Shown here: one piece after another, positions 8,501 through 17,267 of the stretch
Numbering within the stretch: the first letter of the stretch is position 1
How the letters are laid out: each line of letters starts with the position of its first letter
Assembly (NCBI RefSeq): GCF_013912065.1
Contig: NZ_JACESA010000013.1
Location: 1-64,000, forward strand
Direction: 5' to 3'
DNA from: Brevundimonas sp.
GTDB lineage: Bacteria; Pseudomonadota; Alphaproteobacteria; Caulobacterales; Caulobacteraceae
Length of the DNA stretch: 64,000 nt
Notes under the pieces: generated by a model
Told to the model about the DNA's origin: nothing
Seen by the model: only the letters and a program-made list of their open reading frames with translations
Database searches by the model: none
Translations under genes and position numbers: made by a program

Positions 8501-8910
8501 GGCACGATCACAGTCAGTCCGATGTCGGTCGCAACCTTGGCCATATCCTCGTCAAGGGTCGCCAGGCTGCAGCCATGCCTCGCCGCCAGCGCGAGATGAA
8601 GCCCATCGGGCGCGCGCAGCCTCACGTCATTCCGGACCAGACGCCGGGCTTCCCACATATCGCCGTCCAGAACCGAAAGCACGACCCTTCCCCTTACCCA
8701 TTGATCGAGTTGCAGTTCGAACTCGCGTCGATCTCTATCCGGCAGATTGCGCATCCGCGTCTTCACCGCCAAGGCGGTGGAAAATTCTGTCAGGGTCCAA
8801 CTGCTGATGACGAAATCATCGACACCCTCAATCCAGGCCGACGCCCGCTCGGTGTGCTTGTCGGTATGAAACAGAGGGATCAGGACGCTGGTGTCCAGAT
8901 AGACGGTCAA
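8497..8910 (-). CDS. PIN-domain ribonuclease toxin (VapC-like)
   Basis: Predicted type II toxin of 137 residues, a Mg-dependent RNase. I start it at the TTG at 8910, which overlaps the antitoxin stop (TTGA) and follows a purine-rich GAAGAGA. This gives the typical PIN beginning MTVYLDTSVLIPLF. The acidic residues are in place: D6, E42 (LTEFSTAL), D102 (APDGLHLALA) and D120 (ATLDEDM). The antitoxin lies immediately upstream and trpF immediately downstream, each overlapping by four bases. In-frame upstream starts exist, but they would overlap most of the antitoxin gene. The usual VapC targets are tRNA or rRNA; the target here is unknown. Confidence 0.85.
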   Translation of the reverse strand: MTVYLDTSVLIPLFHTDKHTERASAWIEGVDDFVISSWTLTEFSTALAVKTRMRNLPDRDRREFELQLDQWVRGRVVLSVLDGDMWEARRLVRNDVRLRAPDGLHLALAARHGCSLATLDEDMAKVATDIGLTVIVP

Positions 8911-9152
8911 ATCTCTTCGTCCCGTATCTTGCGGACCAATGTGACCGAATCCATCGCCGCCTCGGACTTGATCCGCACGCGTTTCAGCCACTCCATGTCG
9001 ATCGGCCCCGACGTTGGAACGACGTCCTGCGCCGGCTCCAGCCGCGCGATCGGCACCCCGCGTCGAGTGATAGTTACGGCCTCCCCCGCCAGCATGCGAT
9101 CCAGCAGCTTGGGCAGGTTGTTCTTGGCCTCGGCGACGGAGTAGCTGGACAT
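8907..9152 (-). CDS. Phd/YefM-type antitoxin
   Basis: An 81-residue antitoxin with the Phd/YefM DNA-binding fold at the N-terminus (SSYSVAEAKNNLPKLLDRMLAGE, then VTITRRGVPIARLEP). The C-terminal tail is charged and probably flexible, and would wrap the PIN toxin. I prefer the ATG at 9152 because family members usually begin just before YSVAEAK; ATGs at 9158 and 9170 are alternatives. Such proteins bind their own promoter, so the operon is probably autoregulated. No clear operator palindrome is visible in the short gap to the upstream oxidoreductase gene. Confidence 0.88.
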   Translation of the reverse strand: MSSYSVAEAKNNLPKLLDRMLAGEAVTITRRGVPIARLEPAQDVVPTSGPIDMEWLKRVRIKSEAAMDSVTLVRKIRDEEI

Positions 9153-9188
9153 GGCCATCAAGATAGCCATCTGAGCGCTATCTGTCTA

Positions 9189-10403
9189 TCAGGACCGGTA
9201 CAGGTCCCCGTCCGGGTCCGTCTCGCCCCGCACCGCCCGGCCGATGATCTGCGAGGCGATGACCGAATAGGTGATGCCGTTGCCGCCGAAACCCATGACG
9301 GCGTGGACATGGTCCATCCCCTCAACCGGCCCGATCTGCGGCAGGCCGGTCGGGCTTTCGCCGAAGGCCCCGGCCCAGGCGTAATCGACCTCGAACTCGA
9401 TCTCGGGCAGCAGGCGGCGCAGCTTCTGCGCAATCGTTTCGCACTTGCGCTTCAGCTTCGCCTTGTCCGCGTGGGCGGTCGGCGAGGCCTCGTCCTCTCC
9501 CCCGACGATCAGCCGCCCGTCCCCGCCCATGCGGAAATAGAGGTACGGATCGGAGCCTTCCCAAACCAGCATGTCGCGCAGCCAGGCCGGGCAACGTTGC
9601 CGGGGTTTGGACGCCATGGCCCAGCTGGAGATCACCTTGGCGCCCGGCGTCGACACGCCGCGAGGAAACTCGTAGCCGCAGCAAAAGACCACCTGCTTCG
9701 CCCGCACCGCATGGCCGGCGTCGGTCAGCAGGGTCACCCCTTCCGGGTCGCTGATCGCCTCCAGAACCTCGACCGGGGAATAGACGCGCGTGTGGTTTTC
9801 CCCCGCCCGCCGCAGCAGGCCGGCCGCCAGCCGGGCGGGATCCGCGCTGGCCGAACCGTCCGAAATCAGGGCCCCGGTGCGATCCATGCCAAAGGCGTCG
9901 CGCAGTTCGGCCGGGCCGAGATAGCGGCTCCCCAACCCAATCTCCGCCCGCGCCTCGGCCTCGGCCTCCAGCGCGCGATGGCCGTACTCGTCGCCGGCCA
10001 GATAGAGCGACTGTTTGGCCTTCAGCCCGCAACGGATGCCTTCCTTGACCACGATCCGCTTCAGATCGTCCACCGCCGCGCGGGAACGCAGATAGGCGCG
10101 CCGCGCCTTGTCCGCCCCGATCCGGCCGCCCAGGGCCGTCAGGGTCAGGTCGATCTCCCACTGCAGCATGGCGGTCGAGGCCAGGGTCGATCCCATCAAA
10201 GGCGGCCGACGATCCAGCACGGCCACCGAATGATCGCGCGCCAGTTCATGGGCCATGAAGGCGCCGCTGATCCCGGCGCCCACCACAGCGACATCGACGG
10301 CGATCGCCTTGGTCAGCGCCTGTGTCTTGACCCCCAGGCCGGGACTGTCCGCCCACAGCGACCGCCCTGTCCTCAGATCCCGTTTTATGGTCGCGCCGAT
10401 CAT
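9189..10403 (-). CDS. FAD-dependent amino-acid-oxidase-type oxidoreductase
   Basis: A 404-residue flavoprotein of the DAO family. The Rossmann dinucleotide motif VAVVGAGISGAFMAHELA is at about residues 39-56, and the C-terminal FAD segment is HAVMGFGGNGITYSVIASQI. In this family the flavin oxidises an amine or amino acid. The substrate cannot be read from the sequence, although the family includes glycine/sarcosine oxidase-like and gamma-glutamylputrescine oxidase-like enzymes. The ATG at 10403 follows GGAGCGGAGC. No signal peptide is seen. It lies between the rRNA-modification genes and the antitoxin gene on the same strand. Confidence 0.85.
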   Translation of the reverse strand: MIGATIKRDLRTGRSLWADSPGLGVKTQALTKAIAVDVAVVGAGISGAFMAHELARDHSVAVLDRRPPLMGSTLASTAMLQWEIDLTLTALGGRIGADKARRAYLRSRAAVDDLKRIVVKEGIRCGLKAKQSLYLAGDEYGHRALEAEAEARAEIGLGSRYLGPAELRDAFGMDRTGALISDGSASADPARLAAGLLRRAGENHTRVYSPVEVLEAISDPEGVTLLTDAGHAVRAKQVVFCCGYEFPRGVSTPGAKVISSWAMASKPRQRCPAWLRDMLVWEGSDPYLYFRMGGDGRLIVGGEDEASPTAHADKAKLKRKCETIAQKLRRLLPEIEFEVDYAWAGAFGESPTGLPQIGPVEGMDHVHAVMGFGGNGITYSVIASQIIGRAVRGETDPDGDLYRS

Positions 10404-10434
10404 TATAGCTCCGCTCCAGCGTAGCCATAGATCG

Positions 10435-11181
10435 TCAGCTGCCGGTCGGTTCCGAGAAGATCGTCGCGATCTCGTCCGGGCTGAGCAGCCGCCACTGCCC
10501 CGGCGCCAGATCGGCCGGCAGGACCAGCCCCCCCATCCGCTCGCGATGCAGGGTCTCGACGTGGTTGCCGACGGCGGCGAACATGCGCCGCACCTGATGA
10601 TAGCGGCCCTCCGTCACCGTCAGCAGGGCCTCGGTCGGCGACACCACCTCCAGAATGGCCGGCGCCAGCGGCTTGTCCTCGCCCTCCAGCACCAGTTCGC
10701 CCGAGGCGAACAACGCCCCCTCCGTCCCCGCCAGCGGCCGCGCCAGCCCGGCGCGATAGACCTTGGCCACATGGCGTTTGGGACTGATCACCCGATGCAG
10801 CAGGTCGCCGTCGTCGGTCAGCAGCAGCAGGCCCGTGGTCTGCTTGTCCAGTCGCCCGATGGTCGAGATGGCCGGATCGCGCGACCGCCACCGTCCCGGC
10901 AGGATGTCATAGACCAGCGCCCCTTCTTCCTTGTGCGAACAGGTCATGCCCAGCGGCTTGTTCAGCACGATGACCAGGCCCTGGACCGGGTCCAAGGGTT
11001 CGCCGTCGATCTCCATCCGCGTCGGCAGGTCCGGCGTCACCGGAATCCGCTTCGACACGTCCGTCAGATCGGCTCCGTCCAGCACGATCCCGCCCGCCTT
11101 GGCCATCCGCGCCATCTCGGCCCGCGAGCCGTAACCCATCGAACCCAGCAGGCGATCGACGCGAGAGGTGGGGGTCTTCAC
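10435..11181 (-). CDS. RsuA/RluB/E/F-family pseudouridine synthase
   Basis: A 248-residue RNA pseudouridine synthase with an N-terminal S4-like RNA-binding domain (SRVDRLLGSMGYGSRAEMARM) and the catalytic motif GRLDKQTTGLLLLTDDGDLLHR, where Asp is the nucleophile. The short form with an S4 domain suggests RsuA-type action on small-subunit rRNA, but RluE/F-like specificity cannot be excluded. The ATG overlaps the stop of the upstream methyltransferase gene (ATGA, 11178-11181), so the two rRNA-modification genes are coupled. Confidence 0.88.
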   Translation of the reverse strand: MKTPTSRVDRLLGSMGYGSRAEMARMAKAGGIVLDGADLTDVSKRIPVTPDLPTRMEIDGEPLDPVQGLVIVLNKPLGMTCSHKEEGALVYDILPGRWRSRDPAISTIGRLDKQTTGLLLLTDDGDLLHRVISPKRHVAKVYRAGLARPLAGTEGALFASGELVLEGEDKPLAPAILEVVSPTEALLTVTEGRYHQVRRMFAAVGNHVETLHRERMGGLVLPADLAPGQWRLLSPDEIATIFSEPTGS

Positions 11182-12089
11182 TTCACCGCCTCGAACAGCT
11201 TGTACCCGCCCGCATCCGCGACCAGCCGCACCCGATTGAACGCCGCATTCAGTTCGGCCTCATACGGCAGGTGCCGGTTCGCCACGATCCAGGCGACTCC
11301 GCCCTTCTTCAGCAGTTCGGCGGCTTTCCGAATGAAGGCCTGCCCCAGCCGACGATCCTCGGCCCCGCCGTCATGGAAGGGCGGATTGCTGACGACGAAG
11401 TTCAGTTCGGCGTCTGAGGTCAGCGTCCGCACATCGCCCCATTCGACGGTCGCGCGCGGGTCCTCTACATTCTTCCGCGCCGCCTCGACCGCCCGGCGAT
11501 CCAGGTCGATCAGCCGCAGCGACGTCACCGCCGCCGACCGCAGGGCCACCGTCGCCAGAGCCCCATAGCCGCAGCCCAGATCCGCGCCTGCCCCCTTCAG
11601 CGCCGGCATATGCTGGGCCAGCAGGGCCGAGCCCGGATCAATCCGGTCCCAGGCGAAAATCCCCGGCTGCGACCAGGCCTCCAGCCCCGGCACAATCCGG
11701 GGCGCGCCGTCGGCGACGGCCTCGTCGATCCCGGTCAGGGTCTGCGGCTTGATGACGATGCAGCGGCGATGGTGCGCCTTGGCCGTCTCCCCGACTTCGA
11801 CGCCGAAGCCCGTCAGCTCCTTCTTCAGCCGCGACCCGCCCTTGTCCTTCAGGGCCATGACGTCCAGTCGCCCCCCGACCTTCAACGCCTTCAGCGCCAG
11901 GGCCAGAGTGTAGCGCCGCTCCAGCACGCCGGGCGGGGCATAGATCATGATGTCGTCGACCGACCCCTCGGGCACGGTCTCCAGCGCGGTGGATCCGGGG
12001 ATCAGGGGCGAGGTCTGGATCGCGGCGCCCGGTCCAGTGCTTGGCGGATCGAAGACGACCGGCGGTCGGCCGTAAAGAAGCGTGGTCAT
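11178..12089 (-). CDS. RsmC-like class I SAM methyltransferase
   Basis: A 303-residue protein resembling RsmC, the 16S rRNA guanine-N2 methyltransferase (G1207). The SAM-binding motif I region is GADLGCGYGALATVAL and the catalytic motif IV is NFVVSNPPFHDGG, typical of N-methylation of a base amino group. The first half resembles the degenerate methyltransferase-like domain of RsmC/RlmG proteins. Its stop overlaps the start of the pseudouridine synthase gene, which fits a shared role in ribosome maturation. RlmG-like specificity remains possible. Confidence 0.85.
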   Translation of the reverse strand: MTTLLYGRPPVVFDPPSTGPGAAIQTSPLIPGSTALETVPEGSVDDIMIYAPPGVLERRYTLALALKALKVGGRLDVMALKDKGGSRLKKELTGFGVEVGETAKAHHRRCIVIKPQTLTGIDEAVADGAPRIVPGLEAWSQPGIFAWDRIDPGSALLAQHMPALKGAGADLGCGYGALATVALRSAAVTSLRLIDLDRRAVEAARKNVEDPRATVEWGDVRTLTSDAELNFVVSNPPFHDGGAEDRRLGQAFIRKAAELLKKGGVAWIVANRHLPYEAELNAAFNRVRLVADAGGYKLFEAVK

Positions 12090-12162
12090 GCCCGCCCCTT
12101 AGAGGCTAGGGACGAAAATCGCCAGCCGGAGGGCGTTCCGCACGCCTCCCCATCCCCATGCA

Positions 12163-12195
12163 CCGTCATCCTAGGCCTTGCGCCTGGGATGACGG
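12163..12195. repeat. Imperfect palindrome, CCGTCATCC...GGATGACGG
   Basis: Nine-base perfect arms (12163-12171 and 12187-12195), extending to 13 bases with one G-T style mismatch. It resembles the palindrome at 591-623 in both sequence and arm length. It lies in the gap between uppP and the RsmC-like gene, which otherwise holds nothing recognisable. Confidence 0.6.
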
Positions 12196-12232
12196 CGAGA
12201 TATCGGCCGCGCCGCCTCAGAACAAACGAACC

Positions 12233-13033
12233 TCAGAACCCCGCCTGCAGCAGCGCCAACCCGACGACCCCGACCACGATCCGCCACCAGGCGAATGGGC
12301 CGAACCCGTGCTTGGACACGAAATCCAGCAGGAACCGCACCACCACCAGGGCCGTCAGGAAGGCCACGACGAAGCCGACGACGATCAGGCCGACATCGCT
12401 GAAATCCAGCGTCTTGTGGTTCTTCAGCAGGTCATAGGCGACCGCCGCCCCCATGGTGGGCAGGGCCAGGAAGAAGCTGAACTCGGCCGCCGACCGCTTG
12501 TCGGTCTTCAGCAGCAGGCCGCCGGCGATGGTCGCGCCGGACCGCGACACGCCGGGGATCATGGCCAGGCACTGGAACAGGCCGATCAGGAAATAGATCC
12601 GCATCGGATAGGCGTTGGCGTCCAGCCATTGCGGCCGCTTGTCCATCCGGTCCAGCGCCAGCAGAATGACCCCGCCGACGATCAGGGCGACGCACACCAC
12701 CTGCGGCGTCTCGAACAGCACGTCCTTGATGAAGCCATAGGCCAGGAAGCCGATCACCACGGCCGGCGCAAACGCAACCAGCAGGCCGATCAGGAACCGC
12801 CGCGCCTCCGGATCGAAGGGCCAGCGCGTCGCCAGGGTCCACAGCCGCTTGAAATAGACGCTGACGATGGCCAGCAGAGCGCCCAGCTGGATGACGATCT
12901 CGAACGTCTTGCCCGAGCTCTGGAAGCCCATGAAATGCCCCAGCAGGAGCATATGCCCGGTGGAGGACACCGGAATGAACTCGGTCAGTCCTTCGACCAG
13001 ACCAAGAATGATCGCCGCGAGCCAGTCAGACAT
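12233..13033 (-). CDS. uppP: Undecaprenyl-diphosphatase (BacA family)
   Basis: Integral inner-membrane enzyme of 266 residues that recycles undecaprenyl diphosphate to the monophosphate carrier used for peptidoglycan and other envelope polymers. Family signatures are present: [20 protein letters not shown] near the N-terminus and [17 protein letters not shown] in the middle. About eight hydrophobic segments can be seen. Length is normal. Over-supply of this enzyme is known to raise bacitracin resistance. It lies 24 bases downstream of the HTH/citrate-synthase-like gene on the same strand. Confidence 0.96.
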   Translation of the reverse strand: MSDWLAAIILGLVEGLTEFIPVSSTGHMLLLGHFMGFQSSGKTFEIVIQLGALLAIVSVYFKRLWTLATRWPFDPEARRFLIGLLVAFAPAVVIGFLAYGFIKDVLFETPQVVCVALIVGGVILLALDRMDKRPQWLDANAYPMRIYFLIGLFQCLAMIPGVSRSGATIAGGLLLKTDKRSAAEFSFFLALPTMGAAVAYDLLKNHKTLDFSDVGLIVVGFVVAFLTALVVVRFLLDFVSKHGFGPFAWWRIVVGVVGLALLQAGF

Positions 13034-13057
13034 GTGATCCCCGTGGAGCCGGTGGTG

Positions 13058-14233
13058 TCAGTGGGAGCCCGGCTCCGGACCCACATAGCGCAATCTGGCC
13101 CGGATAGGCGAGCCGTCCGTCGCCTGATCCACCGCATGGGCCAGAAGACCGACCAGGCGTCCCAGGATCAGCAGGTCCCCCGCGCCGGTCGGGCCCAGGT
13201 CCAGCCGCCGCGCCGTCAGGGCCAGGGCCAGGGCGAAGGCGGGGGGCTGGCCCCCGATCGTCTCGCCCTCGGTCCAGACCGATTTCAGATCGGCCGCCAG
13301 GTCCGCCGCCTCCAGCAGGGCCGGCGCCCGCGGATCGACCCGCCCGAACTCCGTATCGCCCGAAAAGCCGGGCGCGCAGCCCCTCAGCCCGATCCAGCGC
13401 CGCGCCGCGCCAGAGGGGTCGCGGCGCGCCTCGCCTACATAGGCGGCCGCCTCCTCCATCTCGGCCAGGGGCCGTCCCGTCAGGGTGGTCACGCCCGCCA
13501 TCACGGCCCCGGCGAGGGGCGCCCCCCCGCAGGCCGCCGCCCGCGTCGCCAGCACCGCGTCGTCCAGCACCGCATCTGCGCCGAGCACCATGGCCCGGCG
13601 GATCAGATGGCTGTCGCGTTCGGCCGACTTGAACCCGCGCGCCAGCCTCTGGTGCAGATAGAGGCGCGGCCCTGGTCCCGAGACGCTGTCCACCACCTCG
13701 CTCAGCACCGAGGCGGCCTCGTGTTTCAGGCTGGCGGGATCATGCGCCCGCAGCGAACGATCCTCTATGGCGCGCCGCCCCAGCACGGCCAGGATCCGCC
13801 TCTGGGTCGATCCGCCCACGATAGGATCGATCCGGGGTTTCAGCCCCGCGAATGGATCGGCCTCACGCGCGTCCCACAGGGTGCGGGCCGTCGCCTCGAC
13901 CGTGGCGGCTTCGGCCAACTGCACGGCGTCCAGACCGCGATAGAACAACCGTCCGTCGGCGATCAGCGCCACCGAGGACTGGATATCGGCCTCTCCCCGT
14001 GCGGCCGCCCCGACGATGGGCGCGCGCACCTCGGCGCCCTCGGCGGCGGCCGGGTCCACGTCGCCGCACAGTCGGGCCACGTCGGACACGGCGTAGAGAC
14101 TGCGTCGCGGGTCGGTCGGATCGGGCCTCGCCGCGATCCGACCTCGGCTGACATAGGCGTACAAGGTCTGGGCCTTGACCCCCAGCCGGGTCAGGGCCTC
14201 GCTTCTCGCGATCCACCGTTCGTCAGCGCTCAT
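13058..14233 (-). CDS. HTH-domain citrate-synthase-like protein without catalytic residues
   Basis: A 391-residue protein. I use the ATG at 14233, preceded by GGGGAC; the frame is open to 14272. Residues 5-55 look like an excisionase/MerR-type helix-turn-helix (EALTRLGVKAQTLYAYVSRG, then RSLYAVSDVARL). Residues from about 85 on resemble citrate synthase (LFYRGLDAVQLAEAATVEATARTLW, GRLVGLLAHAVDQ). The three catalytic positions are altered: His of the PAHGG loop is Ala241 (APLAGAV), His of GFGHRVY is Gly292 (PGFSGDTEFG), and Asp of PNVDF is Ala332 (GQPPAFAL). It is therefore unlikely to make citrate and may be a ligand-sensing regulator. It precedes uppP and is divergent from the CDF gene. Confidence 0.78.
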   Translation of the reverse strand: MSADERWIARSEALTRLGVKAQTLYAYVSRGRIAARPDPTDPRRSLYAVSDVARLCGDVDPAAAEGAEVRAPIVGAAARGEADIQSSVALIADGRLFYRGLDAVQLAEAATVEATARTLWDAREADPFAGLKPRIDPIVGGSTQRRILAVLGRRAIEDRSLRAHDPASLKHEAASVLSEVVDSVSGPGPRLYLHQRLARGFKSAERDSHLIRRAMVLGADAVLDDAVLATRAAACGGAPLAGAVMAGVTTLTGRPLAEMEEAAAYVGEARRDPSGAARRWIGLRGCAPGFSGDTEFGRVDPRAPALLEAADLAADLKSVWTEGETIGGQPPAFALALALTARRLDLGPTGAGDLLILGRLVGLLAHAVDQATDGSPIRARLRYVGPEPGSH

Positions 14234-14388
14234 GTCGTCCCCACGACCGATGCCCATCATAATGAACCCCAACAGACATAGCGCTGCTTTGTGTCCTTAA
14301 CCCTAACGTTCCCACCAATCTATTCGGGGCGGTCGAATTAGGGAGACGCGGTTGGAATTCCTCCCCGATTGCGCGACAAGGGGCCTGA

Positions 14389-15432
14389 ATGACGCCGTCG
14401 CCCGCACCCACGCCGCCCGCACCGCCGCCGATCGAGGACGCCAACCTCGCCACCCGGCGGATCACCCGCCTGTCGGTCGGGGTGGCCCTGGTGCTGATCA
14501 CGTTGAAGGCCTTCGCCCTGGGCGCGTCCGGCTCGGTCTCGATCCTGGCCACCCTGACGGATTCTGTGCTGGATCTGGTCGCCTCGCTGGCGACCTTCTA
14601 CGCCGTGCGCTGGGCCGCCGCGCCGCCGGACGAGGATCATCGCTACGGCCACGGCAAGGGCGAGGCCTTGGCCGCCCTGGTCCAGGCCGGTCTGGTCTTC
14701 GCCTCCGCCGTCTTCATCGGCTGGGAGGGCGTCCAGCGCATCTTCGACCCCCGCCCCGTCACCGCCGGCGCCTGGGCCGTGGGGGTGGTGATCGCCTCCA
14801 TCGCCATCACCGCCTGGCTGGTATGGATGCAGACCCGCGCCCTGAAGAAGACCGGCTCCCTCGCCGTCGCCGGCGACCGCGCCCACTACGCCGCCGATTT
14901 GGCCGCCAATCTGGTGGTGTTGATCGGGGTCGTCTCGGGGGCCTTCCTCGGCGCGCCGGGCCTGGACGCCGCCGCCGGACTGGTGGTCGCCGTCTGGCTG
15001 TTCTGGGGCGCGATCGGCATGCTGAAGGCCGCCGCCGATCATCTGCTGGACCAGGCGGCGCCCGAGGCGGACCGCGCCGCCATCGCCCAGGCCGTCCTGT
15101 CCGACCCCCGCGTCTCGGGCGTCCACCAGCTTCGCACCCGCATGGCGGGCCCGAGCATGATGGTCCAGATGCACATCGACCTGGACCCCGACCTGACCCT
15201 GGACGCCGCCCACGCCATCGTCGTCGAGGCCGAAAACCGGATCCTCAGCCATTATCCGACCGCCGACATCCTGATCCACGCCGACCCGCGCGGTCGCGCC
15301 CCCCGCGTCTCGCCGCCCGCCGACACGCCGACGCCGGACGCGCCCTCTCCGCCCTCGACTCCGTCCGAGATCGACGCGACGCCGCGTCCGGCTTCCGGCT
15401 CCGCGACCCCGCGCAAAGGCCCCTGGTCCTGA
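14389..15432 (+). CDS. Cation diffusion facilitator (FieF-like metal efflux)
   Basis: A 347-residue inner-membrane CDF transporter exporting Zn2+, Fe2+ or similar ions in exchange for protons. The tetrahedral transport site is intact: D58 and D62 (TLTDSVLDL) and H166 and D170 (RAHYAADLAAN). The family motif DEDHRYGHGKGEALAAL precedes it, and a cytoplasmic regulatory domain follows (about residues 225-305). The first 15 and last 45 residues are Pro/Ser/Thr-rich extensions of low complexity. It is divergent from the HTH/citrate-synthase-like gene, with a 155-base intergenic region holding both promoters. Metal specificity cannot be settled, but the DD-HD arrangement resembles FieF. Confidence 0.92.
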   Translation: MTPSPAPTPPAPPPIEDANLATRRITRLSVGVALVLITLKAFALGASGSVSILATLTDSVLDLVASLATFYAVRWAAAPPDEDHRYGHGKGEALAALVQAGLVFASAVFIGWEGVQRIFDPRPVTAGAWAVGVVIASIAITAWLVWMQTRALKKTGSLAVAGDRAHYAADLAANLVVLIGVVSGAFLGAPGLDAAAGLVVAVWLFWGAIGMLKAAADHLLDQAAPEADRAAIAQAVLSDPRVSGVHQLRTRMAGPSMMVQMHIDLDPDLTLDAAHAIVVEAENRILSHYPTADILIHADPRGRAPRVSPPADTPTPDAPSPPSTPSEIDATPRPASGSATPRKGPWS

Positions 15433-15475
15433 TCCGGTAAATGGACATTAACGGGTGCCCGCGCATTAAGCGGTG

Positions 15476-16162
15476 ATGTCCGGTTCCTGCGTCCTGTTCC
15501 ACTTCCCCTTCCAGCCGGCTTCGCGCGCGGCCCGTCTGGGGCTGGGCGAGGCGCGGATCGAATGGACCGATACGCCGGTTCGTCCGTGGGAGGACGACTG
15601 CCCCGTCAACGCCCTCAATCCCTCGGGCCTGCCGCCGGTGATCCAGACCACGGACCGGGGCCGACCCCTGACCCTGTGCGAACTGCCCGCCGTCCTGGGC
15701 TGGATCGAGGATCAGCAGAAAGCGCCCCTGCTGTTGCCCGCCGACCCGGCCGAACGGGCCGAGGCGCGCCGCCTGACCGGCTGGTTCGAACGCCGCTTCA
15801 CCGACGAGGTCGACGCCGTCCTGCTGCACGAGCGGATGGAGAAACCCCTGCTCAAGCTGGGCCCGCCCGAGGCCCGCGCCCTGCGCCACGGCCGCGACGC
15901 TCTGAAATCCCACCTCGCCATGCTCGAGGATCTGGTCGTCGCCCGCGACTGGCTGGCCGGCCGCCGTCTCAGCCAGGCCGACCTGATCGCCGCCGCCCAC
16001 CTGTCGGTCCTCGACTATTTCGGCGAAATCCAGTGGGCCAACTGGCCGGCGCTGAAGACCTGGTACTCCAAGCTCAAGTCCCGCCCCTGCTTCCGCCCCC
16101 TGCTTGCCGACCGCTTCGTCGGCGTGCCGCCGTCGGCCTGGTACGCGGATCTGGATTTCTAG
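15476..16162 (+). CDS. Glutathione S-transferase family protein
   Basis: A 228-residue cytoplasmic protein with an N-terminal thioredoxin-like half (about residues 4-85, including NPSGLPPVI with the cis-proline and TLCELPAVLGWIE) and an all-helical C-terminal half (DWLAGRRLSQADLIAAAHLSVLDYF, the conserved N-capping Asp motif). Such proteins conjugate or reduce electrophiles with glutathione. The substrate is unknown and no obvious catalytic Ser or Cys stands out. I use the ATG at 15476 rather than the GTG three bases earlier. It follows the CDF gene and converges on the nitronate monooxygenase gene with seven bases between the stops. Confidence 0.88.
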   Translation: MSGSCVLFHFPFQPASRAARLGLGEARIEWTDTPVRPWEDDCPVNALNPSGLPPVIQTTDRGRPLTLCELPAVLGWIEDQQKAPLLLPADPAERAEARRLTGWFERRFTDEVDAVLLHERMEKPLLKLGPPEARALRHGRDALKSHLAMLEDLVVARDWLAGRRLSQADLIAAAHLSVLDYFGEIQWANWPALKTWYSKLKSRPCFRPLLADRFVGVPPSAWYADLDF

Positions 16163-16169
16163 CGGCCGC

Positions 16170-17222
16170 TCAAGCCCCCGCCGCCAGCTCCGCCATCAGC
16201 GCCGCGACCAGTTCCCCCGCCGGAAGCGCCCGCGCGAGCGGCGCGCCCTGGCCTGCCCACTGGGCGCCGTAGCCGGTTTCCCCGGTCGTCTTCGCCGCCG
16301 CGTTCAGCGCCTTTCCGGCGTCATAGGCGATCGGATAGGCGGGCGCGGCGGCCTCGCGCCCCCTCCCCCATTCGGTGAACCGATTACGCAGGCCCCGCGC
16401 CGGTCGGCCCGAGATCGCCCGCGTCATCGTCGTGTAATTCGCCGCCTCGCTCATCAGGGCTGCGCGATAGGCGGCGTCTGCAATACTCTCGGGACAGGCG
16501 ATGAAGGCTGTGCCCAGCTGGGCGGCGACGGCGCCCAGGTCCAGGGCGGCCCGCACGCCCGCACCGTCCATGATCCCGCCCGCCGCGATGATCGGAAGGC
16601 CGGCCTCGCGCACCAGCAGTCGCGTCAGGGCGAAGGTTCCCAGCCGGCTGTCGTCCCCGTCGGGATCGAAGATCCCGCGATGGCCGCCCGCCTCCCAGCC
16701 CTGGGCCACGACCGCATCCATGCCCACGTCCCGGCAGGCCAGGGCCTCGTCCAGACTGGTCGCGGTCGCGATCAGAACGCAGCCGGCCTGTTTCAGCGCC
16801 CGCACCTTGGCCGCGTCGGGAAGGCCGAAATGGAAACTGACCACCGATGGCGCATCCGAGATCAGGGTGGCCAGCATGGCGTCATCGTCGGCGAAGCTCT
16901 GGTAGATGGTCCGCAGGGTTTCCGGCGGCCGGGCGCCGAACGCCTCGAACCTCGGCGCCAGCGCGGCGAGCCAGGCCGCCTCGACCGCCGCGTCGGGACG
17001 CGGCGCGGCATGGACGAACAGATTGACGTTGAAGGCCCGGCCCGTCAGCGCCCGCGTCTCGGCGATCATCCGGGCCGCGCCAGCCGCATCCGTCGCGCCC
17101 ACCGCGATCGACCCCAGCGCTCCGGCGTTGGAAACCTCGGCCGCCATCAGGGGTGTCGACACCCCCGCCATCGGCGCCTGGATGATGGGCTTATCGACGC
17201 CGAGCCGTTCGAGGAAGGTCAT
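16170..17222 (-). CDS. Nitronate monooxygenase (FMN-dependent)
   Basis: A 350-residue FMN TIM-barrel enzyme of the nitronate monooxygenase / 2-nitropropane dioxygenase family, which oxidises alkyl nitronates such as propionate-3-nitronate to aldehydes. Family segments are PIIQAPMAGVSTPLMAAEVSNAG at the N-terminus, VVSFHFGLP, VAQGWEAGGHRG with the conserved His, and IIAAGGIMDGAGVRAAL plus GAVAAQLGTAF for FMN phosphate binding. A general NAD(P)H:flavin oxidoreductase role cannot be excluded. It is transcribed towards the GST gene and lies downstream of rlmN. Confidence 0.9.
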   Translation of the reverse strand: MTFLERLGVDKPIIQAPMAGVSTPLMAAEVSNAGALGSIAVGATDAAGAARMIAETRALTGRAFNVNLFVHAAPRPDAAVEAAWLAALAPRFEAFGARPPETLRTIYQSFADDDAMLATLISDAPSVVSFHFGLPDAAKVRALKQAGCVLIATATSLDEALACRDVGMDAVVAQGWEAGGHRGIFDPDGDDSRLGTFALTRLLVREAGLPIIAAGGIMDGAGVRAALDLGAVAAQLGTAFIACPESIADAAYRAALMSEAANYTTMTRAISGRPARGLRNRFTEWGRGREAAAPAYPIAYDAGKALNAAAKTTGETGYGAQWAGQGAPLARALPAGELVAALMAELAAGA

Positions 17223-17267
17223 CCGTGTGAGTTAGGGTCGACGGTCGAAGGCGGCAACCGCCCGCGG

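Noticed and set aside
12158-14281. Very long plus-strand open frame opposite uppP and the HTH/citrate-synthase-like gene
   Set aside because: Rich in Arg, Gln, Gly, Pro and His with no domain. It is the complement of two genes with clear family signatures, a typical artefact of high GC.
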